Source of the DNA: Lutjanus erythropterus
Taxonomy: Eukaryota; Chordata; Actinopteri; Lutjaniformes; Lutjanidae
Reading direction: 5' to 3'
DNA length: 64,000 nucleotides
NCBI GenBank assembly: GCA_020091685.1
Contig: CM034599.1
Location: forward strand, 26,225,922 to 26,289,921
Shown here piece after piece: positions 13,385 to 26,100 of this stretch. The first letter of the stretch is position 1; every line of letters begins with the position of its first letter. The notes beneath the pieces were generated by a model. The model made no database searches, was not told the DNA's origin, and saw only the letters and a program-made list of their open reading frames with translations. A program made the position numbers and the translations under genes.

Positions 13385-15120
13385 TTGTTAGTCTGGATTT
13401 GAATACATAAGGAACACTACTGGGAAGCTACAGAACAGTGTGTAAAATGTCAATAATCCAGAAAATAATGGTCCCACCCCTACGGACTTGTATATGTAGC
13501 TGCAGTTGACATACATGAGAAAAGGAAAAACAAGATTCACATGGATGCAGGCATGTGTTTATCGCAGTGTGTTGTGGTTGATAAAGAGCAGATGTTTCTC
13601 ACCAAAATAAAGAAAATACTGTCAAAATCAAACCACCCACACAAGGCTATCTTCTGCACTCTTGTTCCTAATATGGCTAAGAGCCCCTTTCACCAGCTAT
13701 AACACCCAAAACTGAGATAAACAGAGTGCCTCCAAACATGTAGGGCAAGGGGAGGAGGGATACATAAAATCCATTGATGGAGGGAGAAAATGAGGGGTGG
13801 AAACATGAGCGAAATGATATTAAAGAAGATAACAAACACAAGAAAGAAATAGGGACAGAAGGAAGAAGAGAGAAGGAACAGATACACAAGACAAACCGGT
13901 GCCAGAAATCTTCCTCTTCCTCTTTCCCATTAAAAACGACCCAGGGCGAAACCACGGCATTCTGGCCCCCATCTCGGTCCCTTTCTCCTGTCTAATATGG
14001 GTCTTAAAAGTAATTTACAGCAACATACGTGGCGAGGCATCAAAAGTGCATTTAGCAGATAAAGATGCCATTGCTGACAGAAATGTGGTGCCTGGAGCAA
14101 GGCTACAGCTCTGTATTCTCCTCTCTCCTTCTCTCATGCACTGACACACGAACATTTTTTTCTCTCCACCTCCTCCACTGTCCTCCTCTCCCCTAGAAAA
14201 ACAGTGTTTTCTCTCGTCCTATCTGTCCTCTCTTCCGCCTACACATCTCCATCCCTATTTCCCCTCGCTAACTCCTACTCAACTCCCCCCCTTCCTCCGT
14301 CATCCTGATTTCATGGCCATTTCAAGGAAACCATTCATCATGAGTCCCAGCACAATGTTTTCTAAAATATGTATGCCTCATTCAAGTCATGTTGCTGCGT
14401 GAGCCAGGATCTCATTTTCTGTTTCTGTGGCATGAAGCAGCCCTCTGGACAGGACGCCAGTGTCTCATAGAGGCTTAGTTCTCCTTTAACACCTCCTTTA
14501 ACACCAGAGAGTCCCAGTTTGTAAGACTGAAATTACTCGACGGGGGATCAAATCCCAAACCTCCTGCAACCAAGTCCACTGATCTGTAGCCTTCCACTAA
14601 AATTTGAGCATCAGCCATTATATGTCCACATCAGCCTGTCCTTCTGTCCTCTCTGGTGTTCTTCTCTGTTTCCCCTCTCCTCTGCCCTCTCTCTGAAACT
14701 CCACCACTCTCCTTCACTACACATTTTTTTTCCCCCCTCCAGATTTACAGTATTGCCTTTCGGCTTCTTCACCGTAAATACTTCTCACCAGCCCTCCACC
14801 TTCTCTTTCTCTCCCCCTCATCCAGACAGTGTGATGTGGATAATGTGCTGTTGAGTTAATGGGTTCATTTTTCAACATCTTTCGCCTCCTTTTGTCATGT
14901 CTGTGAGGAGAAGAAAGTGTTTGACTTCATCGTGGTGATGCGGATTACAGAATGACTTTCAGACGTTACCTCAAAGTGAATAATGCACCTCTAAATCAAC
15001 TAAAAAAAAAGTATGTTATTCCAACGAGTTCATTTGAATGTTGAACACTCTTCTTTAACTAGTTTCTCCTGAAGTTAGATGTAGCAGATAATTCTGAAAG
15101 GAATAGTTTGACTCTTATTT
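13385..15120. other. Non-coding stretch with purine and pyrimidine tracts
   Basis: A purine-rich block (about 13774-13880) is followed by long pyrimidine-rich stretches (about 14105-14300 and 14640-14830). Open frames of 65-92 codons on both strands follow this composition bias and show no domain. No gene is supported. Confidence 0.55.
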
Positions 15121-15389
15121 AGATCCGCAACAAATAATTGATTATTTTTCAAAAATTTTAGAATTAGTTGTAGCTTCATAAATGTGAATATTTTCTATTG
15201 TTTTATTCTTCTATAACAGAAAACTGAATATCGTTGGGTTATGGACAAAATAAAACATTTGAGGATGTCATCGTAGGCTTTGGGAAACTTATGGAAACTG
15301 GGAAATCATATTTTTTTGTCCTTTTCTGACATTTTATAGAGCAAACGACTAATCAGTTAATTGAGAAAATAATCATTAGTTTCAGTCCT
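15121..15389 (+). mobile_element. Decayed MITE of the 'GCTGCAACTA...GATTA' fish family, copy 1
   Basis: The internal order is recognisable: GCAAC near the start, ATTGATTATTTT, AGTTGTAGCTTCA, AATGTGAATATTTTCT, AAACTGAATAT, TTTGAGGATGTCATC, CTTTGGGAAACT, TTTTCTGACATTTTATAGA, and a final AATAATCATTAGTTTCAG. Related copies are at 32169-32440, 46059-46135 and 47468-47804. I recognise it as a short non-autonomous DNA element common in percomorphs, probably hAT-like. It is non-coding. Confidence 0.7.
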
Positions 15390-15465
15390 ACTCTTATATC
15401 ACTGACTCGTATCCATCCACATAAAGCTCTGATGAGCTGTGCAAAAGCTCAACAGTTATTAGAGA

Positions 15466-16190
15466 TGTTCCAATACTATTTTTCCTTCCCGATACTTATT
15501 CCAACATACCTGAACTTTGCAAATAAGCCTTAACAGCTGAGTACTGATCCAATATCAGTGTGTTAAACTAAAAAAAAATCTTAGATTTCAGTCTACTCAC
15601 TAAATCATAAATCTGTTTTGTTTTTCTTCCAACCTCAAAATATTTTAGTCTTATCCAGTTCACAGTTACAAAAGAAAGGCTACTCAAAAAGTCGTCTTTG
15701 GGTTTCAACGCAGATTCATCCAAAAAAATCAAAAAGACTGAAATGACAATGCATCTGTATTCCCAGTTCAACAACAGAGATTATGTACAATATATAGACT
15801 GGACTCACAGCATCATTCAGTCAGATCAGTCAATTATTTAGTCAGCAAGATTTGCAGTGTGGGTCTGAGCTCCTTCTGGGAAATTCCAACTCAGAAACAC
15901 CCGATCCACTGGATTATTCCTCCTCCAGACACAGACTGCTTCTACTTACCATGTGCTGGCTACAGTAACGTAGACTTTGAAACGCTATCTGATGCCAAAG
16001 GAACACTGACATGTTTCTTGTCCACTGACCATAAAAAAAATTTGGCATACAATAAGCAGCAGGGACGTAGCAGGGTCACATTTTGGGGCTAATAAATTAT
16101 GTGGTATTGGATCGGTGCATAGACTCGCGTACTCGCTTGCATTTTAGGCAGTATCAGAGGCATTATCCGATTCTGGTACGGATATTAAAA
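15466..16190 (+). mobile_element. Decayed DNA-transposon-like repeat (GATGTTCC...GGATCGGTGCAT type)
   Basis: The stretch begins GAGATGTTCCAATAC and TTCCCGATACTTATTCC, and later has TATTGGATCGGTGCATA followed by CCGATTCTGGTACGGATATT. This matches the arrangement I recall for a fish non-autonomous hAT-like element, but both ends are worn. Open frames inside (60-80 codons) are not recognisable. The class assignment is from memory and tentative. Confidence 0.45.
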
Positions 16191-18996
16191 CAAACATGTT
16201 TTATCTTGTTTGTTCAATTTGTGCAAAACCAAAGTGTTAAAATGACAACTTGTAGTTTTGTAGGGGATTATGTGGCTGCATATTTCTCACCAAGCAATCA
16301 AAGGAGTTTCCAAGAACTAGTCAGACAACTTTAGAGGTGCTAGTTGTTGGATTTTGTTACCTTCAAACACAACCAGGCTAGTTGTGTACCTGTGTTCTGA
16401 GTAACCGACAGCTTCCTTGAGCTCCAGAAACAAGAGCCCCTCTCATGTAATTTTCCTCAAGGAAGTGAATAAGCATATTTCCAAAAATGAAAACAGTTTC
16501 TTTAAGGTCATAATAATCTTGTAGTATTTAGCATTGATGATCAATTTAATTCATACCCACAACATTTCAAATATGAGATAACATAAGATATTGTGCATGT
16601 TACAGCTTTCTGGCCCACCAGGACACTTCATACTGTTAGAGCACTTAACTGTTACAGTAGTTCTTATCAATCCAAGCATCATATTTGATTTCACATTCAG
16701 GGAACAACTTGTTTTTGTCATATAAGTGACCCTGAAAATAGACCCGTGCTCTTCTGGCTTCCACTTCTCTGCTCACATTTTTTACCCCAGTGTGCAACAG
16801 TTTTTGGGTCCATCCACTGCCCCACACCCATCTCTAACCCCAAACATGCTGCTGTTGCTCTGTGTGTTGGAAAAGCACCCCGCTGGTAGAAAGGGGATTT
16901 AGAGACAGGAAAACAGATCGATCGGAAAAGAATCAACAGAGAAGAAGACAGGACAAGTCTTGCTGGTAGTTTATACAGCCTTTTAACTACAACCACTGAG
17001 AGGAACCAAAAGGTAAAATCAGAATGAAAACAAAAACAAGCCATATTGCAAATACTCTGTTATCCCAGAAAGTGTGTTTTTTGTTATTTGCACAAAATGT
17101 CATTGAGTGTCAGAGTTTTGCAGGAGAGTTCCTACTTCTAAATTAGAGGAAAATGGGGTGCCAAAACAGGAAGATGAAATATTTCCGAGGAAGATTCTTA
17201 ACCAGAAAGATAAGTGAGAGAAAAGGATGAAGGTGGTGCAGGGGGATAAAAGGAAAAGGCAAGAAAGGCGGCTTTTTATTGGTGTCAACATCATTTGGAA
17301 AAGTGATAGAAATCAACCCTGCCTCGCCTACTTATCTCTGCTCTGTCTGAGATGTTGTTTCTACTTTTGACAGCGCCGAATGTGTCTCTGCTCCTCAATG
17401 TGTGTTTGTGCGCTAGATTTATTTACATACACGTTTGTGTGTCCATGACATCCCCCAAAAGAATGTGTGCGTGTGTGTGTCTGTGTGTGTAAACAGATAA
17501 GGCTTTGAGCATCTGAGATATTTCAGAAATCTAACGCAGGCTTGATGCCCTTGCCATGTGATCAAAGAATACGGGGCTTCTTTCATTACCTTTGACGGAG
17601 GAACACATTTGGATGTTTGCCTGCTTCTCCGTCTCTCACTCTCACTCCGCCTGAAGGTAGAGGAGAGTGTTGATTATCAGAGCAACGCTGCACATTGGAG
17701 AACCCTTTTAACAAGGCGGAAAAGCAGTGCTGCTTTGGAATTCAGGAATCATGAAGGCTGCTAGCTGCACTGCTGATTCACGCTGAATTAGAAGGGAGCG
17801 AAAATTCACCTTATAGGTTGTTTCTTAGGAAAGTAGGTTACTTGTGTGCTTCCCGGAATATACCACAACAAATCATGAAATGTTCGCTCACATGTGTACA
17901 TTCAGTCAGAGCTGCATGGTGCTGTTGTTGGGCAGTGAGTATAAAGTGTCTGACCTTCAACTAGAGAAGCTTGCATCCACTTGACTGAAGTGTCCTGAAT
18001 CTCTACCGGCTTCAGGGACGCTGCTGTCTGCTGGACCCTCTGAAGTCGACAATCATCTCTGATTTCATTCACATTAACAAACATCAGATGGAAACTATTC
18101 TGAAATATCTATGACACAAGCTTTTAACATAAGCTTATTGCACTGTATCATGTGGAGGAAGAGCTTTACTGTCTACAATCATATAGAGGCTCCTATAAGC
18201 TTGGTCTATCCGTTATGCCAATTCATTATGTCTTACATGAAAAATTGCATTTTACATTTGAAATATGGCATTTTGAAATGATAAATAAATACACTGGTTA
18301 TGGTTACTCACAACCATATGAAAAACAAGAAGCTTATTCAGCAAACATGAACAAATTTGAGCATAATGCAGCTTTAATGTATGTAATCTACACTAAAAGT
18401 CATTATGATTATCCCAGCATGAATGTATCATATTTTATTCAGATGTTTTTATTGTTCCCACGATATGAAAGTATCTGATAAATTACAATACAACAATGCA
18501 CAGTGTACATCACTCTTGAATTAAAGAGCTGTGTACACGACCCATTGTCTACATAAACTGGCAAATCTAGTTAATTAGCCATCTGCACACTTTCTATAGA
18601 ATCTTTCAGTAAAAGGTTTATTAAAAAAAAGACTGAAAAAGATGTACATAACAAGATCTTGAGCCATGAAGTTGGCTGTGAAGTTAGAAGGTCATATATT
18701 TTGCAGAGCTTTAAAGCACAGCTGTAGCTTCTATTCTACTCTGATCAATATATGTATCATACAGCCAAATACTTTTTAAATCTGAAATAAGTGAAGGAGA
18801 AACGTGAATGAGGAAAAGGTGTAATTTAGTGGACTGAAGAAAAAGGACAGCCAGGTGGTATAAGGGTGAGGTTTTCTGCCAAAGTCAGTGAAAACAAGCA
18901 AATGAAATACCACAAGTAAAAATCATTAAGGTTCATTTTATTAAACTGCCAAGAGAATACATGTATTTTAAGCCTGGAGGTGATCATGTGATTGCT
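16191..18996. other. Non-coding stretch, no gene seen
   Basis: Open frames reach 108 codons on each strand (16718-17044 minus, 18152-18478 plus) but lack domains, and the second is strongly AT-rich. A TG-rich patch lies at 17464-17491. I see no RNA gene or repeat with clear limits. Confidence 0.55.
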
Positions 18997-19001
18997 TGTG
19001 T

Positions 19002-19060
<59 letters not shown>
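18997..19060. repeat. (TG)n microsatellite
   Basis: Alternating TG for 64 bp with one C interruption at 19006. Long TG tracts like this can adopt Z-DNA. Confidence 0.97.
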
Positions 19061-19061
<1 letters not shown>

Positions 19062-19124
19062 TTAATGGGCCTGAAGCCTGTCTTCAGCTAATCTTTCATA
19101 CTACCAGACCCACCAGCCTAATAT

Positions 19125-19510
19125 TTCTGTGCCTGGCGACAGCCTTGGCCAGTGGCATTATGTTTTTGGGTCATCCCTTTCTCATGAACGCAATATCTTC
19201 AGAACGCCATGAGGGGATTTCTTCAAACTTGGTATAAATGTCCACTTGTACTCAGAGTTGGAATAAATAGATTTTGGTGGTTAAAGGTCATGGTGACTTC
19301 ACATCCATCCTACTATCGTGAACTTGATCTCTCAGGAACATTTGGAAGGAATTTCTTCAAATTTGGGACAAACATCAACTTGGACTCAAAGATGAACTGC
19401 TTAGATTTTGTTGGTCAAATGTCACTGTGACCTCACAAAACACATCTTTGGCTACAACGCAAGAATTTATACACTAAATCCAGACAAAATTTCACATAAA
19501 TGTCTGATGT
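19125..19510 (+). repeat. Dispersed fish repeat with an internal 135-bp tandem duplication
   Basis: Two related units lie head to tail with a period of 135 bp (19183-19317 and 19318-19446). Each runs from a TGAAC start through TCAGGAAC/TCAGAACG, ATTTCTTCAAA, AAC/AATGTCCACTT/ATCAACTTGGACTCA, ATAGATTTTGGTGGT-like sequence and GTGACNTCACA. It resembles a repeat I recognise from percomorph genomes. No protein is encoded. Confidence 0.65.
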
Positions 19511-20969
19511 GATACTAGCAGTGCTGGAGGGAAGCTACTTACATGTATATATAATTAAATTACAAAATAAATGTAATTTTAATCCATTATAGTTAAATTA
19601 TAATAATCTTAGTATGTTTGAAAGTGTAAAGAAAGAGGTAATGCTGACGCCAAGACTGCAGAAGCACAATGAAACACGGTCCAGATAATCACTTTGCTGA
19701 ACACCATCATCAGTTGCCAACTAAATCTTCAATTCCAACATAAAAACATGTGTTTTCATCATACAGACAACGTTTTGGGAAACACTATTACTTACTAACA
19801 AAGGCTGCAAATGAGAAACATCACAAAGTACACTGTAGAATTTACATGGACACCAAGAACTTGCTTTGTAATTAATGCAATACATTGGCAATAGCCCCTC
19901 GGGCAGTACTGCCTTGGAGCACGAAAGCTGTGATGCAACTGACAAGTATTTTGGGCAATGTGACGGCATATCCTTCCCAGGAAAATAAATTGAAACTGTA
20001 ACAGATTGAAATGAACAGCAAAAAGTTTCTAGGACAATAAGGTTTTTTATGTATTCAATACAATGCCTCCTCAGGCAACGGTGCTGTACGATGCTACCCA
20101 AGATAATTGGAGCAACTTTTTGTTTTTGAGGTTAGAGGTGGGCACTATTGCCTTGAGTAAATGCGATAGAAGTGAAGCTCTATACAGAGGCTCACATCAA
20201 GTTCAACTAAAGTACAATAAAACAAGACAAATCCTTTAAAGATAAAGGTAGTAATAATTGTTATATTTGCATATTTTCAGCTAATATGCAAACAGTACTC
20301 AACAAAATACTCAACAAAACAATACACTGTCTTTGCCCAAAGGGGTTCAACACATACATATGAAAAACAAAAACTTAACACAGACTATGATGACACAGTT
20401 GAATGTCAGTATTGCCATTAATTAGACAATAATCACTCTAATGTTACGCCCACAGATTGTTCTGATGACTGCTTGCCTTTGACCACTGCCAACCTGCCTG
20501 AGTCTGTATTGCCATCAGTAAGCACTGTGTTTTTTTAAAAAGGGCCCACATTGGACTTGGCTTGTTGCTCCAGGTTCAGATGAGCAGATAAAATACAAAC
20601 TGGGAAGTCCAGCTTGAAGGCTTATGAGGTGCCAAGACACTGAATTTATTCAGCAGTAATTTGATCTCTGTAACCATGTCTGTGTAAAACAGCACTCCCT
20701 TCACAGTACTCTCTATAAGGCTGTCTTTTTAGGGGAGGAATTGCATATAATTGTTTGGAAAACACAAAGCATTGTTGGATGACGCTGACCTGCATTCCAG
20801 CAAGAATTGAGTCAGGATCAGCTTTTTGGTTGTACCACCCTGCTGTGCTATTATTAGTCTAAATGTTGCCTTTTGGATTTTTTACCTGGTCAAACTGCCT
20901 TTACACTGTAGACTACAAGCCAGCTTTTTGACCAAGCAAACTTTTATTTATTGCACCTGTTCTGTCTCA
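19511..20969. other. Non-coding stretch, no gene seen
   Basis: A minus-strand frame of 126 codons (19721-20101) is cysteine-rich by composition but matches nothing I recognise and has no supporting splice context. Otherwise AT-rich sequence. Confidence 0.55.
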
Positions 20970-21200
20970 AGTTTAACTCTAAGGCGCCTATCTTACACCC
21001 GGCTGATAGTGGATGGGGTGGCTATCTTACACCAGCAAGTTCTGATTTTCCCCACATTTGCAAGATAGCAAATGGACTTGCACCTGTCTGTGTGCCCATG
21101 GGCGGGAGGTCTAAAAATGAAGGTGTGGCTGGGCATGTGTTGTATCTTGTGCACGGCTCATTGCAATTGAAACCACTTGTGCTTTACACCTGCTAAAACC
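20970..21200 (+). repeat. Possible dispersed repeat containing CTATCTTACACC motifs
   Basis: CTATCTTACACC occurs at 20989 and again near 21023, followed by GCAAGATAGCAAATGGACTTGCACC and GGGCGGGAGGTCTAAAAATGAAGGTGTG. The pattern resembles a fish interspersed repeat that I recall, but there is only one copy in the window to compare. Class unknown. Confidence 0.35.
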
Positions 21201-22245
21201 TGGCCAAAGAGCAAAATCTATGATCCATCTGCATTTGGCTGAAGTTTTCCTGCACAGGAATGTGCATTAGTGAAGTGTCCTTTGAACATATTTTCTAGCA
21301 TCAATAAAGTGTAAATACTGAAAAAACAGTGTGTACCTGTATGTCTAGAATTATTCTCTTTATTAACCAATAAGGAAATTGTATTATAATTATGAAATCT
21401 AATAAATCTCAATGGACCTCCAAAGTGCACACGTGACGGGATCACAGCTGTAACATGCTGATGCAATTGCATTTCAAACCACCTCCAAATGTGGCTTGGA
21501 TCCGATTCGCAAAAATCACATTTCATGTGTAATTTTTGCTGTCCAGACATTCTGAAATAAATCTGCATACAATGTGATATGCCCCAAAAAATGGCTGTCA
21601 GTCTGAACAAAGCCAAACCCTCACATCTATACACATTCTACACACTACATTGGAAATAGTTCTTCAATTACTCAGATTAGCTTTCTCTCTCTTCACTCAC
21701 ACAATAAACCAATGCAGTGAATCTAGAACTACTGATTTGTTCTTGTGGGGTTATGCTTTTTGAGGAGCTTGGAAACTTTATTTTCATACAATGCTCTGAA
21801 GTACGGTAGTTTTCAGGAATATGGCCATCTTGAGAAACTCAACCTACGTCAGCAGCTCCCACACAGGAAGCATGAACCAACCACAGAGGTGAATACTTGC
21901 TGCGATGAGAGGTACTCCTCCCACAATCCTTGTTGTGCTCAATTCCTCTGGTAAAGTGGGAGGCAGAGAGGGGAAACCGTGGGTTTGTACCTGGGTACTT
22001 TGGAGGGGATCATATTGAGTTGCCTGAAGAGGTAGAGGAGACTTTACCCAAGGGACTCCACTCATCTCCTCTCCTCTGCTCCTCTCTGCTGTCCATCAGT
22101 ATCTACATTATTTCAGCTTTTCTTTCTATTTACCTCCACCTGGTCCTTAAATCCTCCTGCTTTTCTCTGTCTCTCTCTGTCTAAACACTGCATTCACATG
22201 CACTCAAGTCAACATATGGATTATTACAACTATCATGTACACAAC
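21201..22245. other. Non-coding stretch, no gene seen
   Basis: A minus-strand open frame of 138 codons (21218-21634) has no recognisable domain and no matching neighbours. The end (22060-22180) is pyrimidine-rich. No gene is supported. Confidence 0.55.
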
Positions 22246-22452
22246 TTAAAAGGACAATTCATCCCATTGCTGTTGAGTTTTTCAAATACATTTTTTGCAG
22301 CTTTGAGAAGCACAAGCCAAGTGCCATCTAGTTCCATTATACTGGAGAGAAGACAGACACCTCTATAGCCAATCTTTCCAACACTCTGCAGCTCACACCA
22401 AACTATCCAGAAAGATAAATTGCACCACAGGTAAGGTATGATTTTTTTTTTT
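22246..22452 (+). mobile_element. MITE fragment beginning TTAAAAGGACAATTCA
   Basis: It starts with TTAA then AAGGACAATTCATCCC, followed by AAGTGCCATCTAGTTCC, ATTATACTGGAGAGAAG and AACTCTGCAGCTCACACC, and ends near a T run. I recognise this order from a very common percomorph repeat whose ends are inverted (AAGGGACAGTTCACCC type). Here the 3' terminal repeat is missing. Non-coding. Confidence 0.6.
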
Positions 22453-22776
22453 ACTTACATAAAGATCACAACTGGAGCGAGCAGATCCAGATTAACAGAG
22501 CTGGATTACTCATCAGTATTTAAAATTATTTTACAGGTTCAAGTCCTGAATGTTCTGAGTGTAACCCAAATAGTTTTCAGACTGTCCACATTATAAGTTG
22601 GTTAAATGTACGTTTTTCTCCTCAGTTTTGGCCTTCTGTCTGTATTAAGCCAGCATTTTCTGAACCCAAAAACTGAGTATTTTAGGAATGATGGCAAAAG
22701 CCTGGTCAGACAAAGTCAGGCGCCGTGTATCAGTAAAGTTAAACCTTTTTGTTGCCTCTAACCAACTCTGTGAGCA
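22453..22776. other. Host DNA flanking the L1
   Basis: About 320 bp of unremarkable sequence between the MITE fragment and the L1 target-site duplication. Nothing further is recognised. Confidence 0.6.
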
Positions 22777-22791
22777 CACTTATTGCATTTT
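22777..22791 (+). repeat. Target-site duplication of the L1, 3' side
   Basis: CACTTATTGCATTTT here is identical to 28757-28771. It directly precedes the T run that is the poly(A) tail seen on the plus strand. Its last T bases cannot be separated from the tail. Confidence 0.95.
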
Positions 22792-22814
22792 TTTTTTTTT
22801 TTTTTAAACATATT

Positions 22815-22820
22815 TTTATT
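22815..22820 (-). terminator. L1 polyadenylation signal AATAAA
   Basis: TTTATT on the plus strand reads AATAAA on the sense strand, about 10-25 nt before the tail. This fits the canonical poly(A) signal distance, and it would end the L1 transcript at the observed tail. Confidence 0.85.
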
Positions 22821-22948
22821 GACTTTTCAACATAAATGTGATTTAACAACATAGTGCCATTTACATTCTCAACAACATTCTTAGCAATAACAAAGTAATA
22901 AAGAATGATAAGAAAAATAAAATACATGTTTGGGAAACAAAACAAAAC

Positions 22949-22965
22949 ACCACCACCCACCACCA
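22949..22965 (-). promoter_or_regulatory. G-quadruplex-like GG tract in the L1 3' UTR
   Basis: On the sense strand this reads as five consecutive GG or GGG runs separated by single T bases. Such a tract can fold into a two-layer parallel quadruplex with one-base loops. Mammalian L1 3' UTRs are known to carry a G-rich, quadruplex-forming tract, so this may be a parallel feature in a fish element. Folding here is inferred only. Confidence 0.55.
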
Positions 22966-23165
22966 AATTTCAACATGGGCTGTAAAGTAACTCATCCAGC
23001 CGAATCCACAGACCCAACAAAAAAAAAGCTGGGGCGGGTTGATCTCCCTTTAAGACCTGTTTTCTAAATTCCCAGCCTCCTCAGGTAGAAGAAGGAAAAA
23101 AATAAATAAACAGATAAATACAACCTGTCCTACAGAGAGGGCATAGACACTTTACACCGGATAAG

Positions 23166-26100
23166 TCACAGAGACATTCTAGGATCTAAGAGAGAGAGAG
23201 TATTCCAATCCAGTGTAAATCTCCCCTTTTTAATGATGTCACGTAAGGATGGAGGCAGATACCTTAGGAAGGCTGACCAGGATCTCTCAAACAGTTCATC
23301 ATTGCCCTTTACATGTGCAGTTAGTCTTTCCAGTGGTAAGATACTATAGGTCTCATGAAGCCACTGTTTGACTGAGGGAGGCCTCTCACTGATCCACCTC
23401 TTTAAGATACATCTTCTAGCCAAAAGTAAAAGTTTATCACAGAGTTTGAAGTTCACTTTGCTTAGGGACAGCGTTTTAGAGGGCAAGCCCAAAATAAAGA
23501 GGCCTGGGTCTTTAGCAACCTTTACTGAAAAAATCTTACCCAATTCGTGTGCTATATTACTCCAAAATTTAGAAATCCCGGGGCATTCCCAAAAATTATG
23601 AATGTATGTTCCAATATTTCTTTTACATTTATTACAAAGGGGGGAGATCTGGTTATTTATTTTGTTACGTATCACAGGTGTAATATGGCATCTGTGCAAA
23701 ATTTTAAATTGAGTTTCTCTCATTCGGTTGCAGATAAAAGTAGACTTAACAGAAGAGATTGCTTCTTCCCAGTCATCCTCAATATATTCACCACCGAGAT
23801 CACCCTCCCATTTCTGTATAACCTTGCGTATGTCTGAGGGATCTATAGAGCAGAATAATGAATAGGAGTGCGACAGAAAATGTTTTATATCTCTTCGTTT
23901 CAATATAAATAAATCTATGTCACTAAAAGGAGGTGTGTCTGGAGGGAAATTTTTCATTTTCGACTGGATAAAATGCCGGACCTGTAGGTACCCAAAAAAA
24001 TGTGCTGAGGGGATGCTGTATTTTTCTTGCAGTTGCTGAAAAGACATCAGTATGTTTTCCTGATACAAATCTCCGAGAAGCCTGATCCCTTTTGCATGCC
24101 ATATATCGAATACACTATTTCCAATTCCAGGGACAAACCCTTCATTTTTAGTCAATGGTATTAGACCATATGCTGGCGTGTTCTTCCCTACAAATTTAAT
24201 CATATCATGCCAGACTTTGATAGTATTGTGAATGATAGGGTTGTCCTTAATTTCGGGGGTAGTTCTAGCAGCATTCGTTAGCTTACTTAATAGAGAAAAG
24301 GGAGTAGTAAACCATTCATCTATGTTGGTCACTGAGTTCAAATGTGACTGCAGCCACCCCCAGATTATGCGGGTGTGGCATGCCCAGTTATAAAATCTCA
24401 GATTGGGTAAGGCTAAGCCTCCTCGTCCTCCTGGCAGCTGTAAAGTTTTCATCCTAATCCTAGGTTTTTTATTGTGCCAGATGAATCTTGAAAATGTTCT
24501 CTCCAGGTCCAAAAGCACTTTCTTGGGTATCCATAACGGAAGCATCTGTAAGGGGTAAAGTAATCTGGGGAGTATGCTCATTTTTATCAAACTAATTCTG
24601 CCTATCCAAGAGAGAGGGAGGTCATGCCATCTCTCCAGGTCTTTTTTAATAGCTCCAATTGTAAATGTGAAATTAAGTTTCCACAGATCCCCAACATTGG
24701 GTGACACTTTAATTCCAAGATAGACAAAGCCAGATGTGGCCCATCTAAACGGGAAATTAGACAACGAATTTATACTTCCAAAGTTTCCTAAAGGCATAGC
24801 TTCCGATTTAGTGTAATTTACTTTGTAACCTGATATTAAACTAAATGCATTTATAACTGATAGAATAGCCGGAACTGAAATCTCAGGACTTGTAACAAAA
24901 AGTATAATGTCGTCCGCATATAAAGCCATCTTGTGTACAGTCCTGCCCAAAGTAACACCATGTATATCTTTGTGGTTTCTAATACATTCTGCAAGAGGCT
25001 CTAGTGTAAGGGCAAAAAGGAGGGGGGAAAGGGGGCAGCCCTGTCGCGTCCCTCTGTGAAGTGGAAAAGGAGAAGAGCGGACACCATTGGTCAAGACGCA
25101 AGCCTCAGGAGAATGATAAATTATTTTAATCCAATTTAAAAATTCCCCCCCTAATCCAAATTTATCAAGGACATCCCACATGAACCCCCATTCCACCCTG
25201 TCAAACGCCTTTTCGGCATCTAGTGAAATGGCAAGCGTTTTTTGTTTTGTTTGTGAAGAATACTGTATAACATTAAGAAGCCTCCGAACATTAGAATATG
25301 AAAGCCTATTCTTAATGAACCCCGTCTGGTCAGCGTTTATAAGTAAGGGTAGATAATCTTCCAGTCTCCTAGCTAGAATCTTAGAGAGCAATTTGCTATC
25401 TACATTTATAAGGCTTATAGGTCTGTATGAGCCACACTCATCTGGTGGTTTGTTTTTTTTTAGAATTAGGGAAATATTTGCTAAATTTAGTGTAGTTGGA
25501 AGGAAACCTTTTTTGAAAGAGTCTAGGTACATATCAGTAAGGGGGTCCACTATAACCCTGCTCATTTTCTTGTAAAACTCTGGCCCATAACCATCCGGTC
25601 CTGGTGCCTTTCCAGATTTAAGTGTACGGATGGCGTCCAGGACCTCCTCTTTAGTGATTGGCCTATTTAGAACTGCCTGTTGTTCTTCAGTAAGAGAGGG
25701 CAGTTTAATCTTTTCAAGAAAGGACCTTCTCAAGTCATCTGATGTATCACACTCAGAAGAATATAACTGAGAATAGAATTGTCTCATTATAGCATTAATT
25801 TTTTTTGATTCATAAAATCTATCTCCATTATTGTTTTTAAGTGATGATATCAAATTAGTATCACTTCTGCCCTTAGCCAAGCGGGCGAGGAGGCGACCAG
25901 GCTTATTACCATGTTCGTACAGCCTCTGTTTTGCAAACAGGATAGAAGTTTCTGCCTTACTAGTTAAAAGCTGATTTAGTGCAGATCTTGCAACTTCCAG
26001 TTTCTTTAAAACATCCTTAGAGATAGATACTTTCAATTGTTTTTCTAAATCTTGGATTAAGCGTTCTAATTCAAGTTGCTTTTTTATTGCATTTCTTTTT

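Noticed and set aside
21218..21634. 138-codon minus-strand frame
   Set aside because: No domain, no splice context, and no relative known to me. A frame this long can occur by chance in 64 kb.
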